The notes: generated from the letters alone by a model not told the origin. 64,000 nt of DNA from Streptomyces sp. V1I1 (GCF_030817355.1 NZ_JAUSZH010000001.1:7725001-7789000); one strand, 5' to 3'; counted from the first letter of the stretch, positions 26,788 through 36,948 are shown. Made by a program: numbers and translations.

Positions 26788-28002
26788 CTATGACGCCGCC
26801 CGCGCCAGCTGCCGGTCCACCTGGGCGGGGGACAGGGCGTGCTCGATCGCCAGGATCCCGGCGCCGAGCGCCGCCGCGTCCTCGCCCGTGCGGCTCGGCT
26901 CGATCTGCAGCACATGGGTGGCCAGCGGATGCGAACGCCGGTAGACCGCTTCCCGTACGCCCGCGAGCAGCTGGTCGTGCACGGCGGCCAGCGCGCCGCC
27001 GAGCACCACCGTGTCCGGGTTGAAGAAGTTCACCAGGCTCGCCAGCACCTCGCCGACCGCGCGCCCCGCCTCGCGCACCATGCGCACCGCATCCCGGTTG
27101 CCCGACTTCACCAGGCGTACGACATCGCTGCCCGACGCCGCGTCCAGACCCAGCTGGGCAAGGCGTGCCGCGAGCGCCGCGCCGCCCGCGACCGCCTCCA
27201 GACAGCCGGAGTTGCCGCAGCGGCACGGCTCCTCCTGGTCCCCGACCCGGATATGGCCGATGTCGCCGGCGCAGCCCTGCGCGCCCCGGTGCAGCCGGCC
27301 GTCCGCGACGATGCCGCAGCCGATGCCCGTACCGACCTTGATGTACAGCAGATAGCGAGTGTCCGGGAAGGCGCGGCGCTGCTCGGCCAGCGCCATCACA
27401 TTCACATCGTTGTCGACCAGGGCCCGCACCGAGAATCGCGAGGCGAAGAACTCCGGGATCGGGTACTGGTGCCAGCCCGGCATGATCGGCGGATCGACCG
27501 GGCGGCCGGTGGAGAACTCCACGGGGCCCGGCACCCCCACACCGATGGAGCGCAGCGTCCCCGGCTCCCGGCCGGTCTCCTTGAGCAGCACGTGCAGCGT
27601 GCGCTCCACATGGCGCAGTACGGACTCCGGGCCGTCCGCGATCGACAGCGGGTCCTCCTTCGTCGCCAGCGTTGCACCGCCGATGTCCATCAGCGCCACC
27701 CGGCAGTGCGACGCGCCGAGGTCCACACCGGCGACGGCGTGCTCACGGGTGCGCAGTTGGAGCCGCCGCGGAGGACGGCCGCCGGTCGAAGCGCCGGCCT
27801 CGGCCGCCGTCTCGTCGACGAAGCCGTGCGCGATGAGGGCGTCCACCCGCTGGGAGGCGGTGGAGCGGGCGAGCCCGGTGATCCGCGCGACATCCGCACG
27901 CGTTGCCGCGGCCCCCGAACTGATCAGCGCGAGCACCTCGCCGGGGGAGTGGACGGCGGTGGAAACGCTGGGAGTTGGCGGCGAAGACATGCCAGCAACC
28001 AT
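26788..28002 (-). CDS. ROK-family transcriptional repressor
   Basis: 404 residues. An N-terminal winged HTH (ATRADVARITGLARSTASQR) precedes a ROK sugar-kinase-like domain: AGVDLGASHCRVALMDIGG (phosphate loop), VGVPGPVEFSTG, ALVDNDVNVMALAE, KVGTGIGCGIVADGRLHRGA and the zinc motif CRCGNSGCLEAVAGG. This is the NagC/XylR/Mlc layout, in which a sugar or sugar phosphate releases the repressor. It is divergent from a sugar ABC operon with 158 bp between starts, so it very probably controls that operon and itself. The start may be 12 bp downstream (MSSPPTP). Confidence 0.9.
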   Translation of the reverse strand: MVAGMSSPPTPSVSTAVHSPGEVLALISSGAAATRADVARITGLARSTASQRVDALIAHGFVDETAAEAGASTGGRPPRRLQLRTREHAVAGVDLGASHCRVALMDIGGATLATKEDPLSIADGPESVLRHVERTLHVLLKETGREPGTLRSIGVGVPGPVEFSTGRPVDPPIMPGWHQYPIPEFFASRFSVRALVDNDVNVMALAEQRRAFPDTRYLLYIKVGTGIGCGIVADGRLHRGAQGCAGDIGHIRVGDQEEPCRCGNSGCLEAVAGGAALAARLAQLGLDAASGSDVVRLVKSGNRDAVRMVREAGRAVGEVLASLVNFFNPDTVVLGGALAAVHDQLLAGVREAVYRRSHPLATHVLQIEPSRTGEDAAALGAGILAIEHALSPAQVDRQLARAAS

Positions 28003-28057
28003 AGGGACGACTTCCGCTGCTCACAAGGCTGGCGTTGTTCGGTCATCGGCATAAGTC

Positions 28058-28080
28058 TCCGTCAATTCGCTTGTGACGAA
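28058..28080. promoter_or_regulatory. Candidate ROK operator and promoter
   Basis: TCCGTCA-N9-TGACGAA is an imperfect dyad (6 of 7 pairs) in the divergent ROK/ABC region. A TTGACA -35-like box begins at 28095; a -10 is not convincing (GACATT at 28118). Position fits repressor control of the sugar operon. Confidence 0.4.
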
Positions 28081-28160
28081 GGATGCTTGGACTCTTGACA
28101 GGCGAAAGGGGGGTCAGGACATTGCTCTGCAGACCGCTGCCCTGCCCAAGGAGCCTGGCG

Positions 28161-29717
28161 ATGCTGACGATGCACGGCGTGTCCAAGAGCTTTCTCGGGG
28201 TGCGTGTGCTCCACGATGTGGGGCTCGACCTCGAAGCCGGTGAAGTGCACGCCCTCGTGGGCGAGAACGGCGCCGGGAAGTCCACTCTGATGAAAATCCT
28301 GGCCGGCGAGTACGTACCCGACTCCGGAACGATCACCATCGACGGCACAGACCACGCCTTCACCCACCCCTCGCAGGCGCAGGCCGCCGGAATCGGCATC
28401 ATCCACCAGGAGTTCGCGCTCCTCGCGCACCGCACCGTCGCCGAGAACGTCTTCCTCGGCCGCGAGCCCGCCCGTCGCGGACTCGTCGACCGCAAGGCGA
28501 TGGAAGCCCGCACCGCCGAACTCCTCGCCGAACTCGACGAGACCGGCATCACCCCGCGCACCCTCGTCCGTGACCTCTCCGTCGCCCGCCGGCAGACCGT
28601 CGAGATCGTCAAGGCCCTCGCTCCCCCGGCTACCGCTGGGGATGCCCCCACCTCCGTGCGCGTCCTGGTCATGGACGAGCCCACCGCGCCGCTCGCCGAC
28701 CACGAGGTCGAGCTGCTGTCCGCTCTCGTACGCCGGCTCACCCGCCGCGGCCTCGGCATCCTCTACATCTCGCACCGGCTGCGCGAGGTCTTCGACCTGG
28801 CGCAGCGCATCACCGTCCTCAAGGACGGCCGCCGCGTCACCACACTCCGTACGCGGGACACCGACGCGGACAGCGTCGTACGCGCCATGGTCGGCCGGGA
28901 ACTGACCGCGTACTACCCACCGCGCGCCCGCCCCGAGGAGATCGGCCCCGGGCGGCTCACCGTCACCGGCGGCTCGAACGCGCGCATCAGCGGCATCGAC
29001 CTGACCCTGCGGGCGGGCGAAGTCGTCGGCGTCGCAGGCCTCCAGGGCTCAGGACGCACCTCGCTCGTCCGCGCCCTCTTCGGCGCGGCTCCCTTCACCG
29101 CGGGCACCATGACCGTCGGCGGCAGGCAGCTGCGGCCCGCCCGCCCACGCGAGGCGATCCGCGCCGGCGTCGCCCTGGTCACCGAGGACCGCAAGACCGA
29201 GGGCCTCGCGTTGCGCCAGTCGGTGCGCGACAACGCGCTGCTCGTCACTCGCGCCGTCCCCATCCGCGGCAGACCCCACGCCGGACGCGAAGTCACCGCG
29301 CTCCTGGAGCGCGTACGCCTCCAGGCCCGCGGAGAGGACCAGCAGGCCCAGTACCTCTCCGGCGGCAACCAGCAGAAGGTCGTCATCGCCAAATGGCTCG
29401 CCGCCCGCCCCCAGGTGCTGCTCTTCGACGAACCCACCCGCGGGGTCGACGTCGGCGCCAAGGCCGCCATCCACACGCTGGTACGCGAACTCGCCCGCGA
29501 AGGCCTCGCCGTACTCATCATCTCCTCCGAGCTGCCGGAGCTGATCGGCATGAGCGACCGCATTCTCGTCATGTCCGAAGGCCACCTCGCCGGCGAACTC
29601 CCCGCGAGCGCGCCCGAGGAGGAGATCATGCGCCTCGCCACCGGCGGCTCGCCCCCCGACTCCGCCGGCGCTCCGCCCACGCCCGGCCGCCCCCACACCG
29701 CGAGGGAGACCGAGTGA
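28161..29717 (+). CDS. Sugar ABC importer, double ATPase subunit (RbsA/MglA type)
   Basis: 518 residues with two nucleotide-binding domains. Domain 1 has Walker A GENGAGKSTLMKIL near residue 35, and Walker B VLVMDEPTAPLADHEV; its signature is weak (VRDLSVARRQTVEI), as in this family. Domain 2 has the usual altered Walker A GLQGSGRTSLVRAL (Arg for Lys), signature LSGGNQQKVVIAKWL and Walker B LLFDEPTRGVDVGA. The start at 28161 follows AAGGAG at the right distance; an earlier in-frame ATG (28083) is unlikely. First gene of a six-gene operon. Confidence 0.9.
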   Translation: MLTMHGVSKSFLGVRVLHDVGLDLEAGEVHALVGENGAGKSTLMKILAGEYVPDSGTITIDGTDHAFTHPSQAQAAGIGIIHQEFALLAHRTVAENVFLGREPARRGLVDRKAMEARTAELLAELDETGITPRTLVRDLSVARRQTVEIVKALAPPATAGDAPTSVRVLVMDEPTAPLADHEVELLSALVRRLTRRGLGILYISHRLREVFDLAQRITVLKDGRRVTTLRTRDTDADSVVRAMVGRELTAYYPPRARPEEIGPGRLTVTGGSNARISGIDLTLRAGEVVGVAGLQGSGRTSLVRALFGAAPFTAGTMTVGGRQLRPARPREAIRAGVALVTEDRKTEGLALRQSVRDNALLVTRAVPIRGRPHAGREVTALLERVRLQARGEDQQAQYLSGGNQQKVVIAKWLAARPQVLLFDEPTRGVDVGAKAAIHTLVRELAREGLAVLIISSELPELIGMSDRILVMSEGHLAGELPASAPEEEIMRLATGGSPPDSAGAPPTPGRPHTARETE

Positions 29718-30718
29718 ACTCGCTCAGTACGGCCGTCGCCGCGCCGAAGTCGGCCCCCCGTGCCCCCGCGCGGGCCCGGCTCACCGACCCCGTCGTCGGT
29801 GTGTGGCTCGCCGCGCTCGCCGTCACTCTCCTCGGCTGGATCGTCGTCGCCGCCGACGGCGGGGACTTCCTCACCCTCACCAACATCGTCGCGATCCTGC
29901 AGAACTGCGTCGCACTCGGCCTGGTGGCTGTCGGTCAGTCCGCCGTCATTCTCACCGGCTCCCTCGACCTGTCCGTCGCCTACCTGATCAGCCTCGGCAC
30001 GCTCGTCGCCGCCGAGACGATGCAGCGAGGCGGCATCGTCACCGCCGTGCTCGCCGTCCTCGCGCTCAGCGCGGGCGTCGGGCTCGCCAACGGCCTCATC
30101 GTCACCGGACTGAAGGTCAACGCCTTCATCACCACCCTCGGCGTCGCCTTCATCCTGCGCGGCTGGATCGAGGACAACTACACAGGACCGGCCGGCAAGG
30201 TCCCCGCCTCCTTCCAGCACCTCGGCTACGACCGCATCGGCCCCGTCCCTGTCTCCCTCTTCCTGCTCGCCGCCGTGGCCGTCGCCATGTGGCTGATCAC
30301 CCGCCGCACCCGCCTCGGCCACCATATGTACGCCACAGGGGGCGACGAACACGCCGCGCGCCTCTCCGGCGTACGCACCCGCCGCACCGTTGTCGTCGCG
30401 CACATCCTGTGTTCGCTGTGCGTCGGCGCGGCCGCCCTCTTCCTCGCCGCAAGGCTCGGCGCCGGAGCGCCCTGGGCGGGCACCGAAGCGCGCTACGACC
30501 TCGAGTCGATCGCCGCTGTCGTCCTCGGCGGCACCGCGCTCGCGGGCGGTCGCGGGGGAGTGGCCGGCACCCTCGGCGGCGTCCTTGTCCTTGCCGTGCT
30601 CGACAGCGTCTTCAACCAGCTCTCCGTCGACCCGTTCTTCAAGAACGTCGTACGCGGCGTCGTCATCATCGCGGCCGTCGCACTGTACGCGCGGCGTTCG
30701 GCAAGGAGGCCCGCATGA
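29714..30718 (+). CDS. Sugar ABC importer permease 1 (RbsC type)
   Basis: 334 residues, GTG start overlapping the ATPase stop. Eight to ten hydrophobic segments of the BPD_transp_2 family; typical signatures are GQSAVILTGSLDLSVAYLIS, LKVNAFITTLGVAFILRGW and the EAA-like cytoplasmic loop AATGGDEHAARLSGVRTRR (family: GRNxxAARxxGI). It forms the membrane channel with the next gene product, as a heterodimer. Confidence 0.9.
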   Translation: MNSLSTAVAAPKSAPRAPARARLTDPVVGVWLAALAVTLLGWIVVAADGGDFLTLTNIVAILQNCVALGLVAVGQSAVILTGSLDLSVAYLISLGTLVAAETMQRGGIVTAVLAVLALSAGVGLANGLIVTGLKVNAFITTLGVAFILRGWIEDNYTGPAGKVPASFQHLGYDRIGPVPVSLFLLAAVAVAMWLITRRTRLGHHMYATGGDEHAARLSGVRTRRTVVVAHILCSLCVGAAALFLAARLGAGAPWAGTEARYDLESIAAVVLGGTALAGGRGGVAGTLGGVLVLAVLDSVFNQLSVDPFFKNVVRGVVIIAAVALYARRSARRPA

Positions 30719-31719
30719 CGACGGCAACAGCCCCGCAGGCCAAGCGAGTTCTTGGCGCGCTTGGCACCGGCGCGCCCGTGTACGTACTCCTCGCCGTGCT
30801 GTTCGCGGCGCTCGCCCTGACCGATCCGGGTTTCTACGAGCCCGACCGCTTCCTCGCCTTCGTCAAACGCGCCGCGCCCCTCGTGATCCTCGCCGCCGGC
30901 CAGTATCTGGTCATCGTCTGCGGCGAGTTCGACCTCTCCGTCGGTGCGATCGTCACCGCAGGCGTAGTGGTCGCAGCCGAGCTCTACGGGTCCTTCCCCG
31001 CCGCGCCCTGGCTGCTGGTCACCGCGGTGCTGCTGGCAGCCGGAGCGCTCACCGGCCTGCTCAACGGGCTGATCACAACTGTGCTGCGCGTGCCGTCCTT
31101 CATCACCACCCTCGGCATGATGCTCATCCTCGAAGGAGCCGTCTTCTTCTGGACCGGCGGCTCCCCGCACGGCGCGCTGCCCACCGCCTTCCGCCAGCTC
31201 GGCCGCGGCACCGCGTTCGGCTGGCTGCCCTGGGCGGTCCTCGCCTGCCTGGCCGCCGGAGCCGCTGCCGTGTATCTGATGCGCTCCGACTTCGGCCGCA
31301 CCCTCGTCGCCACCGGCGACAGTGAACGCGCGGCGGCTCTGGCCGGCGTACGCGTCGCCCGCGCCCGCACCATCGCCTTCATCCTCTCCGGCGCCGCCGC
31401 CGCCCTCGCCGCCGTCCTCGTCGGAGGGTTCTCCGGGGTCTCCGCGCAGGCCGGCCGCGGCTACGAATTCGAGGCCATCACCGCCGTCGTACTCGGCGGA
31501 GTGGTCCTCGGCGGCGGCCGCGGCTCCGTCGTCGCCGCCATGGCAGGGGCCTTCTCCCTCCAGGCCTTGTTCACCCTGCTCAACCTCCAGGGCGTGTCCG
31601 GCGCCCTCGAATCCACCGTCCAAGGGCTCATCGTCATCGCCGCCGTGGGCCTCGGAGCCGCCGACTGGTCCCGGCTGCGCCGCCGCCGTACGCACCCCTC
31701 GGGAGGGGAACCCTCATGA
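30715..31719 (+). CDS. Sugar ABC importer permease 2 (RbsC type)
   Basis: 334 residues, ATGA-coupled to permease 1 and of the same length. GQYLVIVCGEFDLSVGAIVT, VPSFITTLGMMLILEGAVFF and ATGDSERAAALAGVRVARAR align with the equivalent segments of permease 1, so the two arose by duplication. The second AVVLGGVVLGGGRGS copy is near the C-terminus. Confidence 0.9.
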   Translation: MTTATAPQAKRVLGALGTGAPVYVLLAVLFAALALTDPGFYEPDRFLAFVKRAAPLVILAAGQYLVIVCGEFDLSVGAIVTAGVVVAAELYGSFPAAPWLLVTAVLLAAGALTGLLNGLITTVLRVPSFITTLGMMLILEGAVFFWTGGSPHGALPTAFRQLGRGTAFGWLPWAVLACLAAGAAAVYLMRSDFGRTLVATGDSERAAALAGVRVARARTIAFILSGAAAALAAVLVGGFSGVSAQAGRGYEFEAITAVVLGGVVLGGGRGSVVAAMAGAFSLQALFTLLNLQGVSGALESTVQGLIVIAAVGLGAADWSRLRRRRTHPSGGEPS

Positions 31720-32933
31720 CCGCCATCCGTACGATCCACCGGCGCGCCGTCGCATCGGCCGCCGCCCTGCTCACCACGGCGCTCATCGCCTCCTGCACCA
31801 GCGACGCGCCACCGGACGAACCCGCAGGGCAGGCAGGTGCCACCGCGACCGACTCCGGCAACGGCGCGCAGTCGAAGTTCTTCCAACAGGCGGAGTACGA
31901 CCGTCAATTGGCCCTCGTCAAGCAGACCCCCGAGGGCCCGGCCGACAGGCCCTGGGAGCAGATGCTGAGCCCGCAGCTGACCGACACGGCGAAGTACAGG
32001 AAGCAGGGCCAGGGCATTCACCTCTGCTTCTCCAACGCGGGTGTCTTCAACCCCTGGCGCCAGGTCGGCCTGAAGAACATGAAGGCCGAAGTGGGCCTGC
32101 ACAAGGAGATCAGCAGGTTCACGGTCCTGGACGCCCAGGGCAAGGACGACAAGCAGATCTCCGACATCCAGGAGCTCGCGGGCCGGGACTGCGACGCCCT
32201 GATCGTCTCCCCGAACACCACCGCCACCCTCACCCCCGCGGTCAAGCAGGCCTGCGCCAAGCTTCCCGTCATCGTCTTCGACCGCGGTGTGGAGACCGAC
32301 TGTGCCGTCACCTTCATCAACCCCATCGGCGGATACGGATACGGAGCGGTCGCCGCCGACTTCCTGGTCGAGAAGGTCAAGCCGAAGGGCAAGATCCTCG
32401 CCCTGCGCATCTCGCCCGGCGTCGATGTGCTGGAAACCCGCTGGTCGGCCGCGAAGGTCGCGTTCGACAAGAGCGAACTCGATGTCGTGGACGTGAAGTT
32501 CACCGACGGCGACCCTGCCAAGACCAAGTCGATCGTCACCGACGCCCTCACCCGCCACCGGAACATCGACGGCGTGTGGATGGACTCCGGCGCCACCGCA
32601 GTGGCCGCCGTCGAGGCCTTCGAGGACGCGGGCCAGGACGTGCCGCCCATCACCGGCGAGGACCAGCAGGACTTCCTCCAGGCGTGGAAGGAGAAGAAGC
32701 TCACCGCGATCGCCCCGACGTATCCGACCTTCCAGTGGCGTACGCCCGTGATCGCCGCGCTGAAGATCCTCAGCGGACAGCAGGTCCCCAAGGAGTGGAA
32801 GCTCCCGCAGCCCACCGTCACCCAGGACACCCTCGAGAGTTATCTCAAGCCCGGCATGCCGCCACTGCACTACGCGATGTGCGGCTGCGAGAAGCTGCCC
32901 GGATTCCCCGAAACCTGGGGCGGCAAGAAGTGA
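31716..32933 (+). CDS. Sugar-binding lipoprotein of the ABC importer
   Basis: 405 residues. The lipobox LIASC gives a lipid-anchored Cys near residue 27. The mature part is a periplasmic-binding-protein-type fold (CFSNAGVFNPWRQVGLKNMK, LIVSPNTTATLTPAVKQACA, VIVFDRGVETDCAVTFINPI, GVWMDSGATAVAAVEAFEDA), as in ribose/xylose/autoinducer-2 binding proteins. Extra Cys residues (CYxxC near the C-terminus: MCGCEKLPG) are unusual. The sugar bound is not predictable. Confidence 0.88.
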   Translation: MTAIRTIHRRAVASAAALLTTALIASCTSDAPPDEPAGQAGATATDSGNGAQSKFFQQAEYDRQLALVKQTPEGPADRPWEQMLSPQLTDTAKYRKQGQGIHLCFSNAGVFNPWRQVGLKNMKAEVGLHKEISRFTVLDAQGKDDKQISDIQELAGRDCDALIVSPNTTATLTPAVKQACAKLPVIVFDRGVETDCAVTFINPIGGYGYGAVAADFLVEKVKPKGKILALRISPGVDVLETRWSAAKVAFDKSELDVVDVKFTDGDPAKTKSIVTDALTRHRNIDGVWMDSGATAVAAVEAFEDAGQDVPPITGEDQQDFLQAWKEKKLTAIAPTYPTFQWRTPVIAALKILSGQQVPKEWKLPQPTVTQDTLESYLKPGMPPLHYAMCGCEKLPGFPETWGGKK

Positions 32934-33823
32934 CGCCCCGCGCGATCGGCGCGAACCCCTGGATCTGGCACTCGCCCGTGTCCCACGAGGCGCTCGCCGA
33001 CGTCCTTCCCCGGCTGGCCACCTGGGGCTTCGACTGTGTCGAACTCCCGCTGGAGCAGGCCGGGGACTGGGATCCGGCGGCCGTGGTCAAGCTGCTCGGC
33101 GCGACCGGTCTGAGCCCCGCCGCCGTCATCGCCGTCATGCCCCCGGACCGCGATCTCGTACGTACCGACCCGGCCACGGTCCGCGCCACCCAGGACTATC
33201 TGCGGCGCTGCGTCGACGCGGCGAGCGCGGTGCGCGCGCCTGTCGTGGCGGGCCCGGTCTACACGGCCGTCGGGCGCACCTGGCGGATGGACCCCTGCGA
33301 ACGGAACGCCGCCTATGAGGAGTTGCGGCAGAACCTCGCCCCCGTCGTCGACCATGCCCGAGCCGCCGGCGTACGCATCGGGGTCGAGCCGCTCAACCGC
33401 TATGAGACCAGCCTGCTCAACACCGTCGCCCAGTGCCTCGAAGCGCTCGACGGCCTCGATCCGCAGACCATCGGCCTTGCTCTCGACACGTACCACCAGA
33501 ACATCGAAGAACGCTCCCTGCCGGGCGCCGTGGAGCAGGCCGCGGGCCGCATCGTCCATGTCCAGGTGTGCGCGAACGACCGCGGCACCCCCGGCGCCGA
33601 CCCCCTCGACTGGCCCGGCTTCCTCGGCGCGCTCACCGCTCACGGCTACCGGGGCCCGCTCTGTATCGAGTCGTTCACCGCCCACAACGACGCCATCGCC
33701 GTCGCGGCCTCCGTGTGGCGTCCCCTCGCCGCGACGCAGGACGCCATCGCCACGGACGGCCTCGCCTTCCTCAAAGCCGCGCTCAACCCACCCGCAGAAT
33801 CCGTAGAGAGGAACAGCTCATGA
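32930..33823 (+). CDS. Sugar phosphate isomerase/epimerase (TIM barrel)
   Basis: 297 residues, GTG overlapping the previous stop. An xylose-isomerase-like TIM barrel of the D-psicose/D-tagatose 3-epimerase type: WGFDCVELPLEQ, VVAGPVYTAVGRTWR, GVRIGVEPLNRYETSLLNT (catalytic Glu), GLALDTYHQNIEE (metal ligands), HVQVCANDRGTPGADPLDW and GPLCIESFT (second Glu). The four metal ligands of the family are present. Related proteins have recently been seen in 3-keto-glycoside breakdown, which fits a ThuA partner, but which reaction is catalysed is inference. Confidence 0.88.
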   Translation: MTPRAIGANPWIWHSPVSHEALADVLPRLATWGFDCVELPLEQAGDWDPAAVVKLLGATGLSPAAVIAVMPPDRDLVRTDPATVRATQDYLRRCVDAASAVRAPVVAGPVYTAVGRTWRMDPCERNAAYEELRQNLAPVVDHARAAGVRIGVEPLNRYETSLLNTVAQCLEALDGLDPQTIGLALDTYHQNIEERSLPGAVEQAAGRIVHVQVCANDRGTPGADPLDWPGFLGALTAHGYRGPLCIESFTAHNDAIAVAASVWRPLAATQDAIATDGLAFLKAALNPPAESVERNSS

Positions 33824-36800
33824 GCTGTCATGCTCGCGACATTCGCGTCCGTGACATTTACAGAGCCGTCGTCGCCGTCCTCGGAGCCCTACTCCTCGCG
33901 GTGACCGCCCTGCCCGCCACCGCCGCAGCCGAACAGGCACCCGCCTTCCGCGCCCTGCTCTTCACCCGGGCCGTCGGCTATGTCCATGCCTCCATCCCCG
34001 CGGGGATCCAGATGTTCAAGGAGGAGGCCGCCGAGAACAACTTCGAAGTCGTCCAGAGTGCCGACCCCACCGTCTTCGACGACGCGAAGCTGAAGGAATT
34101 CGACGTCATCGTCATGCTGCAGAACTCCGGCATGGTCTGGGACACCGACGCCCAGCGCGAGGCGATGCAGAAGTACGTACGCGGCGGAGGCGGCGTCGTC
34201 GCCATCCACAACACCCTCGACATGGGCGTCGAGGAACAGTTCCCCTGGTGGGACGACGCCATCAACGGCGGCGCCCACATGCCCGCCCACTCACCCGGCG
34301 TGCTCCAGGGCACCGCCAAGGTCGCCGACCGTGTCCACCCCTCCACCAGCGGACTTCCCGAGCGCTGGGAGCGCCCCGAGGAGTGGTACAACTTCGACAA
34401 GAACCCCCGCGGCGACGTCCATGTGCTGGTCACCGCCGACGAGACGACGTACAACCCCGGTGGCTCCGCCATGGGCGCCGACCACCCCATCTCCTGGTGC
34501 CGCAACACCGAGGGCGGCCGCATCTGGGCCACCGCCATGGGGCACGACACCCCCGCGTACAGCGAACCCGCCTTCCGCGACCATGTCATCGGCGGCGTCC
34601 AGTGGGCCGCGGGCAACAAGACCGGCGACTGCGGCGGCACCGTCTGGAGCGGCTACGAAAAGGTCACCCTCGACGACAACACCGCCGACCCGATGGAGCT
34701 CGACGTCGCCCACGACGGCCGCGTGTTCTACGCGCAGCGGGGTGGCGAAGTGAAGATCTTCGATCCCGCCTCGCACTCCACCGTCAGCGCCGGCAAGCTC
34801 GATGTCTATGCGGGCGGCGAGGACGGCCTGGTCGGCATGGAACTCGACCCCGCCTTCAAGCAGAACGGATGGATCTACCTCTACTACGCGCCCGCCGCCG
34901 CGAAGGACGACGTCAACCGCCTCTCCCGGTTCACCGTCAAGGGCAACACCCTGGACCTGAAGAGCGAGAAGAAGCTCATCGACGTCCCCGCCTACCGCGA
35001 CCGCACCTTCCCCGAACCCGGACACACCGGCGGCGCCGTCGAGTTCGGCCCCGACCGCACCCTCTACCTCGGCGTCGGCGACGACGTGCCGCCCAACCTC
35101 GACCCCAACTGGCAGGGCTACGCACCGCTCGACTGGCGCCCGGGCAAGCAGATGCTGGACGCCGCACGTACCGCGGGGAGCACCAACGACCTGCGCGGCA
35201 AGATTCTGCGCATCAAGCCGAGCGACCGCGGCGGCTACACCATCCCCAAGGGCAACCTCTTCCGCCCCGGCACCAACAAGACCCGCCCCGAGATCTACGC
35301 GATGGGCTTCCGTAACCCCTTCCGCTTCACCGTCGACCAGAAGACCGGTTACGTCCATGTCGCCGACTACGGACCCGACCGCGGTCTGCCCACCACCGAC
35401 CGCGGACCCGAGGGCCTGGTCGAGTACAACGTCATCAAGAAGCCCGGCAACTTCGGCTGGCCGTTCTGCCACGGCAACAACCAGGCGTACGCGCCCTACG
35501 ACCCTGACACCAAGGTCGTCGGGCCGAAGTTCGACTGCGCGGTGCCCGTCAATCCCTCGCCCAACAACACCGGGCTGAAGGACCTCCCGCCGCTCCAGCA
35601 GCCCGAGGTCTGGTACGGCTACGGCGCCTCCAAGGAATTCCCCGAGATGCGGACCGGCGGCTCGGCCCCGATGAGCGGCCCGGTCTACCACTTCGACGCC
35701 AAGAACCCCTCCACCACAAAGTTCCCCGCCTACTTCGAGGGCGCGAGCTTCTTCTACGAGTGGTCGCGCAACTACGTCAAGGAGATGCGCTTCGACAAGG
35801 AGAACAAGCTCCTCAAGATCAATGACTTCCTCTCGTCGCAGAAGTTCAACAAGCCGATGGACATGACCTTCGGGCCCGACGGATCGCTGTACGTACTCGA
35901 ATGGGGCAGCTCCTTCGGCGGCGGCAACAACGACTCAGGCCTCTACCGGATCGACTACGCGCAGGGCAAGCGCATCCCCGTCGCCAAGGCCGCCGCGTCG
36001 GCCACCAACGGACCTACCCCGCTCAAGGTCGACTTCTCCAGCGCCGGGAGCAACGACCCCGACGGCGACCCCCTCACCTTCGCCTGGGACTTCGACGGCA
36101 ACGGCACTTACGACTCGACCGAGGCCAACCCCACCCACACCTACACGGCAAAGGGAGACTTCACCGCCCAGCTGAAGGTCACCGACACCACCGGAAAGTC
36201 CGGCTACGCCAACATCCCCATCACCGCGGGCAACACCGCCCCCAAGGTGACCATCGACTTCCCCGTGAACGGCAAGCTCATCACCTTCGGCGACAAGATC
36301 CCGTACAAGGTCACCGTCACCGACCCGGAGGACGGCCCCGTCGACTGCACCAAGGTCACCGTCAACCCGGCCCTCGGCCACGACGATCACGAGCACCCGA
36401 CCACCGACATCCCCGGCTGTGAAGGCACCGTGGACACCGGTGATCTCGGCGGGCACCCGGAGGGCGCCGACCTGACCTACGTACTCAACGCGAAGTACAC
36501 CGACAAGGGTGGCGAAGGCGCCGGCGCCCTCACCGGCTTCGGACGCGCCGTCCTTCACCCCAAGCACAAGCAGGCCGAGTACTACGACGCCCAGTCGGGC
36601 ACTCGCGTCGTCGCCCAGGAAGGCGCCGAGAACGGCAAGCGCATCGGCGACGTCAGCAACGGCGACTGGGTGGCCTTCGAGCCGATGAGCGTCGAAGGCA
36701 TCGCCAATGTCAGCTACAAGCTGTCGTCCCCGTACGGCGTCGGCGCGGTCGAACTGCGCGCTGCTGCCCCCGACGGCAAACTGCTGGCCACCACACCCGT

Positions 36801-36948
36801 CCCCAATACCGGAGGCTGGGACAACTACCAGGCCACGCCGACCGTCCCGGTCGAAGCACTCGCCGGAACCCACAAGCTCTATCTCGTCTTCACGTCCCCG
36901 CAGAACAACTCCTTCGACGTGGACGCCGTGGAGTTCCACAGCCCATAA
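33820..36948 (+). CDS. Secreted ThuA / PQQ-type sugar dehydrogenase / PKD / CBM6 multidomain protein
   Basis: 1042 residues, ATGA-coupled to the epimerase. A Sec signal (VVAVLGALLLAVTALPATAA) is followed by a ThuA domain (about 41-265: RALLFTRAVGYVHASIPAGI, GGGGVVAIHN). A six-bladed propeller of the glucose/sorbosone dehydrogenase family comes next (about 283-711: GGEDGLVGMELDPAFKQNGW, PGHTGGAVEFGPDRTLYLGV, IYAMGFRNPFRF). Then a PKD domain (about 720-802: DPDGDPLTFAWDFDGNGTYD), an Ig-like linker, and a C-terminal CBM6-like module (about 916-1042: QAEYYDAQSGTRVV, KLYLVFTSPQNNSFDVDAVE). Probably oxidises or processes a sugar or glycoside outside the cell and anchors on a polysaccharide; products may feed the importer. 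Confidence 0.88.
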   Translation: MSCHARDIRVRDIYRAVVAVLGALLLAVTALPATAAAEQAPAFRALLFTRAVGYVHASIPAGIQMFKEEAAENNFEVVQSADPTVFDDAKLKEFDVIVMLQNSGMVWDTDAQREAMQKYVRGGGGVVAIHNTLDMGVEEQFPWWDDAINGGAHMPAHSPGVLQGTAKVADRVHPSTSGLPERWERPEEWYNFDKNPRGDVHVLVTADETTYNPGGSAMGADHPISWCRNTEGGRIWATAMGHDTPAYSEPAFRDHVIGGVQWAAGNKTGDCGGTVWSGYEKVTLDDNTADPMELDVAHDGRVFYAQRGGEVKIFDPASHSTVSAGKLDVYAGGEDGLVGMELDPAFKQNGWIYLYYAPAAAKDDVNRLSRFTVKGNTLDLKSEKKLIDVPAYRDRTFPEPGHTGGAVEFGPDRTLYLGVGDDVPPNLDPNWQGYAPLDWRPGKQMLDAARTAGSTNDLRGKILRIKPSDRGGYTIPKGNLFRPGTNKTRPEIYAMGFRNPFRFTVDQKTGYVHVADYGPDRGLPTTDRGPEGLVEYNVIKKPGNFGWPFCHGNNQAYAPYDPDTKVVGPKFDCAVPVNPSPNNTGLKDLPPLQQPEVWYGYGASKEFPEMRTGGSAPMSGPVYHFDAKNPSTTKFPAYFEGASFFYEWSRNYVKEMRFDKENKLLKINDFLSSQKFNKPMDMTFGPDGSLYVLEWGSSFGGGNNDSGLYRIDYAQGKRIPVAKAAASATNGPTPLKVDFSSAGSNDPDGDPLTFAWDFDGNGTYDSTEANPTHTYTAKGDFTAQLKVTDTTGKSGYANIPITAGNTAPKVTIDFPVNGKLITFGDKIPYKVTVTDPEDGPVDCTKVTVNPALGHDDHEHPTTDIPGCEGTVDTGDLGGHPEGADLTYVLNAKYTDKGGEGAGALTGFGRAVLHPKHKQAEYYDAQSGTRVVAQEGAENGKRIGDVSNGDWVAFEPMSVEGIANVSYKLSSPYGVGAVELRAAAPDGKLLATTPVPNTGGWDNYQATPTVPVEALAGTHKLYLVFTSPQNNSFDVDAVEFHSP